NCBI RefSeq assembly: GCF_014203235.1
Contig: NZ_JACHIN010000012.1
Span: forward strand, 1 to 64,000
Direction: 5' to 3'
Origin: Nonomuraea endophytica
Lineage (GTDB): Bacteria; Actinomycetota; Actinomycetes; Streptosporangiales; Streptosporangiaceae
DNA length: 64,000 bases
Shown: in pieces, positions 42,085 to 51,663 of the stretch
Position numbering within the stretch: the first letter of the stretch is position 1
How the letters are laid out: every line of letters starts with the position of its first letter
Position numbers and translations under genes: made by a program
Notes under the pieces: generated by a model
What the model saw: the letters and a program-made list of their open reading frames with translations, nothing else
What the model was told of the DNA's origin: nothing
Database searches by the model: none

Positions 42085-43242
42085 ATGTCCGCCGTGTCCG
42101 CCCTCACCCGTCTCACCATCGGCGCTCTCGCCCTGGCCGCGCTGACTGCGTGCGCGGCCGAGACCCCCACCAGCAGCAATGGCGCGAACGGCACCGCCGT
42201 ACCGCAGCAGCCCGGCAAGGTCGCCGTGGCGGCCAGTGACACCGAGTGCAAGGTGGCCGTCGCCGAGGTCGCGGCGGGCACCAGCACGTTCACGATCACC
42301 AACGGCGGCAGCAAGGTCACCGAGTTCTACGTCTACGCGCCGGGCGACCGCGTCATGGCCGAGGTGGAGAACATCGTGCCCGGCCTCACCCGCGACCTCA
42401 TCGCCGAACTGCCCGCCGGGACCTACGAGACCGCCTGCAAACCCGGCATGGTCGGCAAGGGCATCCGCGGCCCGCTGAAGGTCACCGGCGAGCACAAGCC
42501 GCTCAACGCCGACGCCAAGCTCGCCGAGGCGACCGCCAGCTACAAGCGCTACGTCAAGAGCCAGAGCGACACCCTGCTGATCAAGACGCAGGAGTTCGTC
42601 GACACGGTCAAGGCCGGGCAGATCGACAAGGCCAAGGAGCTCTTCCCGATCTCGCGTACCTACTGGGAGCGCATCGAGCCGGTCGCGGAGATCTTCGGCG
42701 ACCTCGACCCGGCCATCGACGCCCGCGAGGCCGACCTCGCCGAGGGCGAGGAGTGGACCGGCTTCCACAAGATCGAGAAGGATCTGTGGATCACCAAGGA
42801 CATCAGCAAGGACGGTCCCGTCGCCGACAAGCTGCTCGCCGACGTCAAGACCATCGTCGAGAAGGCCAACGCGACCGAGCTGACCCCGCTCAACCTGGCC
42901 AACGGCGCCAAGGAACTGCTCGACGAGGTCGCCACCGGCAAGATCACCGGCGAGGAGGACATCTGGTCGCACACCGACCTGTGGGACTTCGCCGCCAACC
43001 TCCAGGGCTCCAAGGCCGCGGTCCAGTCGCTGCGCCCGGTGCTGGAAGAGCGCTCTCCCGCCCTGGTCAAGACCCTGGACGAGAAGTTCGCCGCCGCCGA
43101 GGCCGAGCTGGGCACCCACCAGAAGGGCGACGGCTGGCGCCTGCACAACGAGCTGTCCAAGGCCGAGCTGAAGAAGCTGTCCGACGTGATCAACGCGCTC
43201 GCCGAGCCGATCAGCGAGATCGCGCCCATCGTGGCGAAGTAG
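42085..43242 (+). CDS. efeO: EfeO, iron-uptake lipoprotein with cupredoxin and M75 domains
   Basis: A 385-aa lipoprotein. The signal ends in the lipobox LTAC. A cupredoxin-like domain follows (residues 45-135: CKVAVAEVAAGTSTFTITNG, GTYETACKPGMVGKGIRG). The larger imelysin-like M75 domain has SRTYWERIEPVAE and the HxxE-type metal motif GFHKIEKDLW. EfeO captures iron outside the membrane and hands it to EfeU. ATG 42085 follows AGGAGCACACCGCC. It is placed between efeU and efeB, as expected. Confidence 0.95.
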   Translation: MSAVSALTRLTIGALALAALTACAAETPTSSNGANGTAVPQQPGKVAVAASDTECKVAVAEVAAGTSTFTITNGGSKVTEFYVYAPGDRVMAEVENIVPGLTRDLIAELPAGTYETACKPGMVGKGIRGPLKVTGEHKPLNADAKLAEATASYKRYVKSQSDTLLIKTQEFVDTVKAGQIDKAKELFPISRTYWERIEPVAEIFGDLDPAIDAREADLAEGEEWTGFHKIEKDLWITKDISKDGPVADKLLADVKTIVEKANATELTPLNLANGAKELLDEVATGKITGEEDIWSHTDLWDFAANLQGSKAAVQSLRPVLEERSPALVKTLDEKFAAAEAELGTHQKGDGWRLHNELSKAELKKLSDVINALAEPISEIAPIVAK

Positions 43243-43252
43243 GGAGCCCGCC

Positions 43253-44482
43253 GTGAGCGAGCACATCAGCCGCAGGAAGATCTTCGGGCTCGGCGCGGCC
43301 GGGGTCGCGGCGGCGGGGGCCGGGGCGATCGCCGCCCGCTCCCTGCTCGCCGAGCCGCCGGTCGTGCACGCCTCCTCGACCTCCGGCGCCTTCCCCTTCT
43401 ACGGCGAGCACCAGGCGGGCATCGTCACCCCTGCCCAGGACCGGCTGCACTTCGTCGCCTTCGACGTCACCACCACCCGGCGCGAGGAACTGACCGGCCT
43501 GCTCCAGGAATGGACGGCCGCCGCCGCCCGGCTCACCCAGGGCCGGGACGCGGGCGCGTCCGGCGCGGTCGGCGGCCCGCCCGAGGCCGCGCCCGACGAC
43601 ACGGGCGAGGCGCTCGGCCTGCCCGCCTCCGGGCTGACGCTGACCGTCGGCTTCGGCGCCTCGCTGTTCGACGACCGCTTCGGCCTGGCCGCGCGCCGCC
43701 CCGCAGCCCTGGCCGACCTGCCCAGGTTCCCCGGCGAACGGCTCATCCCGGAGATCTCCGGCGGCGACATCTGCGTCCAGGCCTGCGCCCACGACCCGCA
43801 GGTGGCGGTGCACGCCATTCGCAACCTGGCCAGGATCGGCTTCGGCAAGGTCACCGTGCGCTGGTCGCAGCTCGGCTTCGGCCGTACCTCCTCGACCTCG
43901 CGCGCGCAGACCACCCCGCGCAACCTCATGGGCTTCAAGGACGGCACCAACAACATGAAGCTCGAAGACGACGATCTGGTACGCGACCAGCTGTGGGCCG
44001 CGGCAGAAGACGGTGCGGACTGGATGGCGGGCGGCAGCTACCTGGTCACCAGGAAGATCCGCATGACCATCGAGACCTGGGACCGCACCTCCCTGCGTGA
44101 GCAGGAGGACATCTTCGGCCGCGACAAGAACGAGGGCGCCCCCGCCGGCAAGAAGAACGAGTTCGACCCCGTGGACCTGGCCGCGATGAAACCCGACGCC
44201 CACGTCCGGCTGGCCCACCCGACGGCGCACGCCAACGCGCATCTGCTGCGCCGCGGCTACAACTACGTCGACGGCTCCGACGGCCTCGGGCGGCTCGACG
44301 CCGGGCTGTTCTTCATCGCCTACCAGCGCGACCCTCGCCGCCAGTTCGTGCCCGTCCAGATGAGCCTCGCCAAGAACGATCCGCTGAACGAGTACATCAA
44401 GCACGTCTCCAGCGGCATGTTCGCCTGCCCGCCCGGCGTGCGCGACGCGGGTGACTACTGGGGCAGGCAGCTGTTCGCCTGA
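43253..44482 (+). CDS. efeB: EfeB, Tat-exported Dyp-type peroxidase
   Basis: A 409-aa haem peroxidase. The N-terminus SRRKIFGLGAAG is a Tat signal with the twin Arg. The Dyp signature GFKDGTNN (with the catalytic Asp) is near residue 226, and the C-terminal half has AHLLRRGYNYVDGSD and GLFFIAYQRDPRRQF, with the conserved His/Arg/Asp haem-pocket residues. EfeB oxidises Fe2+ or extracts iron from haem for EfeUO. GTG 43253 follows AGGGAGCCC. It is the last gene of efeUOB, followed by a terminator at 44605. Confidence 0.95.
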   Translation: MSEHISRRKIFGLGAAGVAAAGAGAIAARSLLAEPPVVHASSTSGAFPFYGEHQAGIVTPAQDRLHFVAFDVTTTRREELTGLLQEWTAAAARLTQGRDAGASGAVGGPPEAAPDDTGEALGLPASGLTLTVGFGASLFDDRFGLAARRPAALADLPRFPGERLIPEISGGDICVQACAHDPQVAVHAIRNLARIGFGKVTVRWSQLGFGRTSSTSRAQTTPRNLMGFKDGTNNMKLEDDDLVRDQLWAAAEDGADWMAGGSYLVTRKIRMTIETWDRTSLREQEDIFGRDKNEGAPAGKKNEFDPVDLAAMKPDAHVRLAHPTAHANAHLLRRGYNYVDGSDGLGRLDAGLFFIAYQRDPRRQFVPVQMSLAKNDPLNEYIKHVSSGMFACPPGVRDAGDYWGRQLFA

Positions 44483-44604
44483 CCAGGACCTGGCATGACG
44501 CCGCAGCAGATACGGGACGTCCCTGGCACGCACACCCGCGAGCGTGCCGGGGAGGTGTAGTCATCTCGGGCGCGACGTCCGGAGCAGTCGGGGAAATGTC
44601 TGAC

Positions 44605-44638
44605 GGGCCGCCCGCTCAAGGTGAAGGGGCGGCCCTTT
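44605..44638. terminator. Intrinsic terminator between convergent genes
   Basis: GGGCCGCCC and GGGCGGCCC form a perfect 9-bp stem around a 13-base loop, followed by TTT. It ends efeUOB on the plus strand and sits just beyond the stop of the minus-strand RND gene, so it may act both ways. Confidence 0.75.
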
Positions 44639-47600
44639 CACGTTGTTGTGGCCTGGCGGCGTCGTTTGGCGAAGCGGAGGTAGAGCGGCGGTGTGACGAA
44701 GAGGTTGAGCAGGGTCGAGGTGACCAGCCCGCCGAGGACGACGACGGCCAGGGGGTGCTCGATCTCGTGTCCTGGCAGGTCTCCCATGATGACCAGCGGG
44801 AGCACCGCGAGCCCGGCGGCCAGGGCGGTCATGAGGATCGGCGAGAGCCGTTCACGGGCGCCGCGCAGGACCAGGGGCACGCCGAAGGGTTCGTTCTCGT
44901 GTTCCTCCAGATGCTGGAAGTGGTTGATCATGAGGATGCCGTTGCGGGCGGCGATGCCCATGACGGTGAAGAAGCCGACCAGGGCGCCCAGGGAGATGAT
45001 GCCGTCGCCGAGGTAGGCGGCCAGGACGCCGCCGATGAGCGCGACCGGCAGGGTGGCCAGGCTGAGGATGGCCAGCCGCCAGCTGCGGAAGGACAGGTTG
45101 AGCAGGATGAGCACGACCAGCAGGGCGATTCCGGCGTAACCGAGCAGCCGGTTCTGGGCGGCCTGGCGTTCGGCGTACTCGCCGAGAACTTCGGCGTGGA
45201 AGCCGCGCGGGAAGCTCACCTCGGCGAGCGCGGCCTCGACGTCGCGGGCGACGGCGCCGAGGTCGCGGTCGCGGACGTTGGCGCCGACGTCGATACGGCG
45301 TGAGCCGCCTTCGCGTTCGATGACGTTGGGGGTGGGTTTGATCTGGACGGAGGCGACGTCGGCCAGGCGCACGGTCGTGCCGTCGGGTTTGTCGATGGGC
45401 AGGTTCTTGATCGCTTCGGGGTTGGAGCGGGAGGCGGGGACGCTCCAGACGCGCACGTCGTAGACGCGGCCCTCCCAGTAGGTGTCGCTGACCTCCTCGG
45501 TCGCCACGAGCGCGCCGGTGGCGCGGCGGACGTCGCCGGGTTTGAGCCCGTGTTCGCGGGCGGCCTGCAGGTCGACCTGGACCTCGATCTGCGGGATGTC
45601 CTTCTGGAGGGAGGCCTTGGCTTCGACGATTCCGTCGATCTTGGCGATGCGTTCCTGGATCTTGGCGGCGGTTTCGCGCAGGCCGGTCAGGTCGTCGCCG
45701 TAGATGCGCACGACGATGGTCTCGCTGGCGCCGGTCAGCACTTCCTTGATGCGTTCCTTGAGGTAGGTCTGCACGTCGCGTTGCAGGCCGGGGTAGCCGT
45801 CGACGACTTCCTGGATGGCGGCGACCGTCTTGTCGTAGTCGGCGGACGGGTCGACGCTGACCCAGTTCTCGCCGAAGTACATGCCGACCACCTCGTCGGC
45901 GTTGACGGCCTGGCCGATGTGGGCGCCGAAGTTGCGCACGCCGGGGATGGCACGCAGTTCCTTGCTGGCGGCGGTGCTGATGCGGACCATCTCGGGGTGT
46001 GAGGTGCCGGGCTGGGCCAGCCAGTGCATGAGGAAGTCGCGTTCCTTGAAGGAGGGCAGCAGCGACTGCCCGAGGAACGGCAGGACGGCCAGGCCCGCGG
46101 CCATGACGACGGCCACCGCCGAGTAGGCCCAGCGGGGTCGTCTCATCGTCGTGGCCAGGGCTCGCTGATAGCCGTTCTGCAACCACACGACCAGCGGCGA
46201 CTGCCTGCGCTCGACCGCTGCCTTGCCCAGCAGCATGAGGGACATGGCCGGGGTGACGGTCAGCGCGACCAGGAGGGAGGCGCCGACGGCCAGCGCGTAG
46301 GAGATCGTCAGCGGGTTGAAGAAGGCGCCGGCCAGGCCGTCCAGGTAGAGGATGGGCACGGCGGCGGCGATGATGATCAGTGTGGCGTAGATGATGGGCG
46401 AGCGCACTTCCATGGAGGCGTCGAGGATCACCCGCGCGGTGGAGCGGCCGGTGTCGGCCGCGCGGTGCTGGCGCAGGCGGCGCATGATGTTCTCGACGTC
46501 GATGATCGCGTCGTCCACGACGACGCCCAGGGCGATGACCAGCCCGGCCAGGATCATGGTGTTGATCGTGTCGCCGCGCCACTGCAGCACCAGGACGGCG
46601 GCCATGAGCGAGATGGGGATGGTGATGAGGCTGATCACCGCGGCGCGCCATTCGAACAGGAATGCGCCGATGATCAGGACGACGAGGAGGAAGCCGAGCA
46701 GCAGCGAGAGGTTGAGGTTGTCGAGCGCGACTTCGACGAAGGTGGCCGGGCGGAAGATGGTGGTGTCGATGTCGACGCCGGGCAGGCCGGGCTGGAGCTG
46801 GGCGATGGCGGCCTCGACGCCTCGGGTCACCTCCAGGGTGTTGCCCCATGGCAGTTTCTCGACGATGAGCATGAGGCCTTCGCCGTCGTTGATGACGGCG
46901 TCGCCGATGAGCGGCTGGTGACCTTCGACGACGTCGGCCACGTCGCTGAGCGGCACCACGTCGCCCTCGTCGTTGGTGATGGGGATCTTGGTGATGTCCT
47001 GGCCGGTGGTGATCGGCAGGACGTGCCGGATGGGCAGGCGCTCCTCGGCGGTCTCCACCCAGCCACCTGTGCCGACCATGGTGCCGTTGGTGTGCTTGAG
47101 CAGCCCCGCGTCGAGCGCGTCGCCGGAGGCGGCCATCACCTGTTCCAGCGTGACGTCCTTGGCCGCCATCTTGTCCGGGTCCACCTGCACGAGCGTCATC
47201 TGCTTGCGCTGGCCCCAGATGGCCACGTTGGCGACGCCGGGCACCTTCAGCAGCCGGTTGCGGATCGTCCAGTAGGAGATCATGGACAGCCGCAGCACGG
47301 AATGCTGCTCGGAGGAGATGCCGACCTTCATGACCCGGCTGGTCGACGACAGCGGCTGCAGGATGACGGGCGGGGTCGCCCAGCTCGGGATGGTGGGGGT
47401 GATGGTGGCCAGCCGCTCCTGTACGAGCTGGCGGGCCTTGATGAGATCGGTGCCGGGCTTGAAGATCATGAGGACGGACGACAGCTGCGGCACCGACTTC
47501 GAGCGCAGCACGTCGAGACCTTCGATGCCGTTGAGCGTCTCCTCCAGCGGCACCGTGATGAGGCTCTCCACCTCCCCGGCGGTCAGCCCGATGCAGGCGG

Positions 47601-47748
47601 TCTGCACCTCGACCCGCGGCGGCGCGAACTCGGGGAAGACGTCCACCGCCATGTCGCGCAACTGCCCGGCGCCGAACACCATCATCCCGGCGGCCAGCGC
47701 GAGCACGATGTAGCGGAAGCGCAGGCTCCAACCGACGATCCAGCGCAT
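44638..47748 (-). CDS. RND-family efflux pump, CusA/CzcA-like
   Basis: A 1036-aa RND transporter with twelve membrane segments in the usual 1+5/1+5 layout and two large extracytoplasmic loops. The N-terminus MRWIVGWSLRFRYIVLALAA and DVFPEFAPPRVEVQT are typical of the heavy-metal efflux (HME) branch. The helix-4 proton relay is canonical (GVVVDDAIIDVENI). It is last in the minus-strand operon, six bases after the adaptor lipoprotein gene. Actinobacteria lack the classic outer membrane, so how such pumps discharge is unclear. Metal or drug export is predicted, substrate unknown. Confidence 0.9.
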   Translation of the reverse strand: MRWIVGWSLRFRYIVLALAAGMMVFGAGQLRDMAVDVFPEFAPPRVEVQTACIGLTAGEVESLITVPLEETLNGIEGLDVLRSKSVPQLSSVLMIFKPGTDLIKARQLVQERLATITPTIPSWATPPVILQPLSSTSRVMKVGISSEQHSVLRLSMISYWTIRNRLLKVPGVANVAIWGQRKQMTLVQVDPDKMAAKDVTLEQVMAASGDALDAGLLKHTNGTMVGTGGWVETAEERLPIRHVLPITTGQDITKIPITNDEGDVVPLSDVADVVEGHQPLIGDAVINDGEGLMLIVEKLPWGNTLEVTRGVEAAIAQLQPGLPGVDIDTTIFRPATFVEVALDNLNLSLLLGFLLVVLIIGAFLFEWRAAVISLITIPISLMAAVLVLQWRGDTINTMILAGLVIALGVVVDDAIIDVENIMRRLRQHRAADTGRSTARVILDASMEVRSPIIYATLIIIAAAVPILYLDGLAGAFFNPLTISYALAVGASLLVALTVTPAMSLMLLGKAAVERRQSPLVVWLQNGYQRALATTMRRPRWAYSAVAVVMAAGLAVLPFLGQSLLPSFKERDFLMHWLAQPGTSHPEMVRISTAASKELRAIPGVRNFGAHIGQAVNADEVVGMYFGENWVSVDPSADYDKTVAAIQEVVDGYPGLQRDVQTYLKERIKEVLTGASETIVVRIYGDDLTGLRETAAKIQERIAKIDGIVEAKASLQKDIPQIEVQVDLQAAREHGLKPGDVRRATGALVATEEVSDTYWEGRVYDVRVWSVPASRSNPEAIKNLPIDKPDGTTVRLADVASVQIKPTPNVIEREGGSRRIDVGANVRDRDLGAVARDVEAALAEVSFPRGFHAEVLGEYAERQAAQNRLLGYAGIALLVVLILLNLSFRSWRLAILSLATLPVALIGGVLAAYLGDGIISLGALVGFFTVMGIAARNGILMINHFQHLEEHENEPFGVPLVLRGARERLSPILMTALAAGLAVLPLVIMGDLPGHEIEHPLAVVVLGGLVTSTLLNLFVTPPLYLRFAKRRRQATTT

Positions 47749-47754
47749 CAGCCC

Positions 47755-48189
47755 CTACTTCCCGATACCGAGTTCGGCGCCGTACAGTTCGGCGGCGCCG
47801 GTGGACACGACCGGCGTGCCCGCCGGCGGCCCGGCCGTCAGGTAGGCGGTGCCGTCCTTCATCGATTCCACGGTGATCTGCGCCCGCTGGTAGGTGCCGG
47901 GTGCGGGGTTGACGAAGAGCCATGCCTGGCCCTTGGTGTCGTAGACGACCGCCGAGTACGGCACGGCCAGCAGCTTGCCCGACTGCAGGGCGCGGGCCAC
48001 CTGGATGCCGAGCCGTTCGACGGCTTTGCCGGTCAGGGTGAGCTTGCTCAGCTCGGACCCGGCCAGTTTCTCCACGGTGGCGGGGCTGACCTTGGGGCCG
48101 GTGCTCGCCTTGTCGGTCGCGGCGCAGCCCGACAGGGCCAGCGCCGCGGTGAACAGCGCGACCGCGGCCCGTCGCGGGTCCGCGCTCAT
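47755..48189 (-). CDS. Minimal adaptor-like lipoprotein of the RND operon
   Basis: A 144-aa lipoprotein. The signal MSADPRRAAVALFTAALALS ends in the lipobox LSGC. The mature part resembles only the C-terminal, membrane-proximal domain of CusB/CzcB-type periplasmic adaptors: LLAVPYSAVVYDTKGQAWLF, YQRAQITVESMKDG and PVVSTGAAELYGAELG. The barrel-sandwich, hairpin and lipoyl domains are absent, so length is far below the usual 350-450 aa. ATG 48189 overlaps the upstream pump's stop (ATGA). It is placed between two RND pumps and presumably docks to one or both. Confidence 0.75.
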   Translation of the reverse strand: MSADPRRAAVALFTAALALSGCAATDKASTGPKVSPATVEKLAGSELSKLTLTGKAVERLGIQVARALQSGKLLAVPYSAVVYDTKGQAWLFVNPAPGTYQRAQITVESMKDGTAYLTAGPPAGTPVVSTGAAELYGAELGIGK

Positions 48190-51100
48190 ACTCCTGCTCC
48201 GACGAGTTCGCGCAGGTCGGCATCGGGGTCGGCCTCGGCTTTGCGGGGGGCCAGGCTGAGGTAGAGCGCGGGCAGCACCGCCAGCCCCCACACCACGGTG
48301 GTGACCAGTCCGCCGAGGACGCCGATGACCAGGGGGCGAGCCACCTCATGGCCCGGGACACCGCCCAGCAGGAGCAGCGGCAGGACCGCGACCGCGACGG
48401 CGATCGCCGTCGTGATGACCGGCACGAGGCTCTGTCCGGCTCCACGCACGATCTGCTCGACGGTGGTGGTTCCGCCGTTCTCGCTGGTCAGGCGGCGGAA
48501 GCTCGCGAACATCAGCAGCGCGATCCGCACCGCCAGCGCCAGGACGGCGAGCATCGCCGCCAGCACGCTCACCGACAGCGCTCCGTCGCCCAGCAGCGCC
48601 ACGACGGCCGTCCCGGACAGCGCCACCGGCAGGCTCAGCACGATCAGCGCTGCCAGGCGCCAGCTCGACAGCGCCGCCTGCAGCAGCAGGACGATCGCCA
48701 CCAGCGCGGCCAGCGCGGGGCCGAGCACGGCCATCCAGTCCGCTTCGCCCTGGTCGCCCCGGTCAAGTACCTCGGCGTGGTACTCCATCGGGAAGGAGAT
48801 CCCGCGCACGGCGGCGCCGACGCCGTCGATGACGGCCTCGCGGTCGCCTCCCGACAGCTCGGCCACCACGTCGTAGTAACGGGCCGTGCCCTCGTGCTTG
48901 AAGACGTTCTGGTTCGGCTGGACCCGGACCTCGGCGACCTCCGACAGGCGTACCTGCTCGCCGTCCGGGGTGTCGACCTTGATCTGGCCGATACTGTCGA
49001 GGTTCTGCCGGGTGGCGGGCGCGCCGACCACGACGACCTCGAACACCTTCTGGTTCTCGAACAGGCTGCCGACCTCGATGCCCTGCATCCAGGTGGCGGC
49101 GGCGCGGCGTACGTCGCCGGGTTTGAGGCCCTTCTGCTGGGCGGTGGCGACGTTCACCTCGACCTCGACGGCCGGTTCCTTGGGCTGAAGCTCGACGCGG
49201 GGATCACGGACTCCGGCGACGCCGGCGATCGCCGTGCGTACCTTCTCCGCCTGGGCGGCCAGCTGGGTGAGGTCCTGGCCATAGACGCGCACGACCACGT
49301 CACCGCCGGCGGGCGTCAGCACGCCGCCGATGCTCTCGTCGTGGTACGTGCGCACCTGCCGGTCGAAGCCGGGATGGCGCCTGACCACGTCGCCGATCGC
49401 GGCGAGGGTCGCCTCATAGGGAGCCTCGGGCGTCAGGCCCACCCACAACATGCCGGAGTTGATGCCGACGACCTGGTCCGAGGCGACGGCGCGGCCGACG
49501 TGGGCGGCGACGCCGCGTACGCCGGGGATGGCCTTGAGCTCGCTTCTGACCTGTTCGCCCGTCTTGACCATGGCAGGTTGCGAGGTGCCCGGCGGCGCCT
49601 GCCAGCCGATGAGCAGGTCACGGTCCTGGAACGCGGGCAGCAGCGCGCCGCCGATCCTGGGCACGACGGCCAGGGCGGAGACGGCCAGGCCGAGGATGAG
49701 GATGACGCCGCCGAGGGCGTAGGCCACGCCGGGGCGCGGAACACTCCATCCGAGCACGCGCCGGTAGGCCCGGTGCGCGCGGCCCTCGCGCGGCTCCGCC
49801 GTACGCCGGAACAGCAGGCAGGCCAGCGCGGGCGTGACGGTCAGCGCCGCGAGCAGGGAGGCGGCGACGGCGATCAGGTACGACAGCACCAGCGGACCCA
49901 GGAACCGCCCGGCCAGGCCCGGCACCAGCAGCGCGGGTACGGCGGCGGCCGCGGCGACCAGCGTCGCGTAGAGCAGAGGCGAGCGTTGTTCGTGCACGGC
50001 GTCGAGAACGGACTGGCCATCGCGGCGCTGCCCGACGTGATGGACGTCGGCGACCGCGTCGTGCACGACGACGGCCAGCGCGATCACCAGCCCGGCCAGC
50101 ATCACGGTGTTGAGCGGCTCGCCGCGCCACTGCAGCACCAGCAGCGCGGCCGCCAGGCTCACCGGCACGGTGACCAGCGTGACCAGCGCGGCGCGCCAGC
50201 TGAGCAGGGCCGCGCCGACGATGAGCACGAGCAGCGCGAGGCCGGCCGACAGTGACAGGGCGAGGTTGGCGCGGGCGGACTCCACGAACGTGGCCGGCCG
50301 GTAGATGCCGGAGTCGAGCTCCATGCCGGAAAGGCCGGGACGCAGCGCGGCGAGCGCCTCCTCCACCCCTCGCGTGACCTGCAGGGTGTCGGCGCCGGGG
50401 AACTTCTCCACCACGAGCATCAGGCTCTGGCCGTCACCGGCGAGGCTGTCGCCGATCAGCGGCTGGTGGTCTTCCACCACGGTACCGACGTCGCCGAGCG
50501 TGATGCCGGTGACCGGCTTGCCGTCGTCGTCGTCGCCAGGTTCGACGGGTATCTTGGCCAGGTCCTGAGCGGTCTTGATGGGCGAGATGTGCTGGATGCC
50601 GAGGCGCTGCTGCGGGGTGTCGATGAACCCGCCGGAGCCGGGCGTGGAGGCCTTGACGAAGCTCAGGGGCGAGGACCACAGCGCGTTGCCGGTGGTGGAG
50701 ATGACCTGGTTGAGGCTGACGCCGTGCTTGGCCAGCCGGTCGGGGTCCACCTGCACCTGAAGCTGGCGCTCGCGCTGTCCCCAGATGGCGACGTTGGCGA
50801 CGCCGGGCACGCCCATCAGCCGGGGCTTGATGTTCCATCTGGCCAGCACGGACATCTCGATGAGGGACAGTGCCTCGGCCGACAGGCCCACGATCGCCAC
50901 GCGGTTGGCCGACGACAGCGGCTGCAGCATCGTCGGCGGCTTGGAGACGTTGGGCAGGATGCCCGCCTGACCCAGCCTCTCCTGGACCATCTGGCGGGCC
51001 TGGAGCAGGTCGGTGCCCGGCTCGAAGATCATCTCGACGGACGACAGCCCGGCCACGGAGTTGGAGCGGATCTCATCCAGCCACGCCACGCCGTTGAGCA

Positions 51101-51314
51101 GGTTCACCTCCAGCGGGACGGTGATCAGCTGCTCGACCTCGTACGCCGACAGGCCCAGTGCCTCGGTCTGCACTTCCACGTAGGCGGGAGAGAACTCGGG
51201 CAGCGCCTCTACGGAAGCCCCCCGCAATTGCCCGATGCCGACGGCCAAGAGGGCCAGTGCGGCGATGAGCACAAGGCCGCGAAATCGCATGCTGAGATTG
51301 GCTAACCAGCGCAT
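48186..51314 (-). CDS. RND-family efflux pump with altered proton relay
   Basis: A 1042-aa CusA-like RND protein with the same twelve-helix layout as its neighbour (MRWLANLSMRFRGLVLIAAL, EALPEFSPAYVEVQTEALGL). In helix 4 the expected VDDAI..VEN is VHDAVADVHHV (codons at 50034-50069): the first Asp is His, and the Glu-Asn pair is His-His. Proton coupling may therefore be changed or lost. ATG 51314 follows AAAGGCGACG; the frame is open to 51395. It is the first gene of the three-gene operon, coupled to the adaptor lipoprotein by ATGA. Substrate unknown. Confidence 0.85.
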   Translation of the reverse strand: MRWLANLSMRFRGLVLIAALALLAVGIGQLRGASVEALPEFSPAYVEVQTEALGLSAYEVEQLITVPLEVNLLNGVAWLDEIRSNSVAGLSSVEMIFEPGTDLLQARQMVQERLGQAGILPNVSKPPTMLQPLSSANRVAIVGLSAEALSLIEMSVLARWNIKPRLMGVPGVANVAIWGQRERQLQVQVDPDRLAKHGVSLNQVISTTGNALWSSPLSFVKASTPGSGGFIDTPQQRLGIQHISPIKTAQDLAKIPVEPGDDDDGKPVTGITLGDVGTVVEDHQPLIGDSLAGDGQSLMLVVEKFPGADTLQVTRGVEEALAALRPGLSGMELDSGIYRPATFVESARANLALSLSAGLALLVLIVGAALLSWRAALVTLVTVPVSLAAALLVLQWRGEPLNTVMLAGLVIALAVVVHDAVADVHHVGQRRDGQSVLDAVHEQRSPLLYATLVAAAAAVPALLVPGLAGRFLGPLVLSYLIAVAASLLAALTVTPALACLLFRRTAEPREGRAHRAYRRVLGWSVPRPGVAYALGGVILILGLAVSALAVVPRIGGALLPAFQDRDLLIGWQAPPGTSQPAMVKTGEQVRSELKAIPGVRGVAAHVGRAVASDQVVGINSGMLWVGLTPEAPYEATLAAIGDVVRRHPGFDRQVRTYHDESIGGVLTPAGGDVVVRVYGQDLTQLAAQAEKVRTAIAGVAGVRDPRVELQPKEPAVEVEVNVATAQQKGLKPGDVRRAAATWMQGIEVGSLFENQKVFEVVVVGAPATRQNLDSIGQIKVDTPDGEQVRLSEVAEVRVQPNQNVFKHEGTARYYDVVAELSGGDREAVIDGVGAAVRGISFPMEYHAEVLDRGDQGEADWMAVLGPALAALVAIVLLLQAALSSWRLAALIVLSLPVALSGTAVVALLGDGALSVSVLAAMLAVLALAVRIALLMFASFRRLTSENGGTTTVEQIVRGAGQSLVPVITTAIAVAVAVLPLLLLGGVPGHEVARPLVIGVLGGLVTTVVWGLAVLPALYLSLAPRKAEADPDADLRELVGAGV

Positions 51315-51418
51315 CGTCGCCTTTTTCGCCGAAGAATTAAACGGCAGAAATGCCGTCATCTGCCGCAATTCTGGACAGCCCCGAACAGGTGTCAACCCCT
51401 CCGTTTTCCGCTGCAGAC

Positions 51419-51437
51419 GATACGGCTGAGCCGTATC
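51419..51437. promoter_or_regulatory. 19-bp palindrome upstream of the RND operon
   Basis: GATACGGCTGAGCCGTATC has perfect 9-base arms around a single G. It lies 105 bp before the first RND gene and 227 bp before the divergent PAP2 gene. It is a likely operator, though no regulator gene is adjacent. Confidence 0.6.
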
Positions 51438-51663
51438 TCGCCTGCATTGCAGACCTAACTCGCGACGCTGGCGGCAAAGGCCATGGACACGCCGAATATC
51501 TGTAACAGGTTCCAGGAATGAGGAGGACTTAACGCGCCTTGAGACGTGGCCGCATCCGGACTCGGCTATCTCCGAGATTTGGCGGTTGCTGTTTCTTCAT
51601 CCTCGGGAAAAGGGCACCTTGTGCACTATCCGCCGGCAATCCCCTCTTCTACGGTGGTGGGCC

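Noticed and set aside
44852..48445. A 1197-codon open frame on the minus strand and an opposite plus-strand frame at 46024-48264
   Set aside because: Both are shadows of the RND pump genes: Arg/Pro/Gly/His-rich composition, no domains, and they run through two real genes and their junctions.
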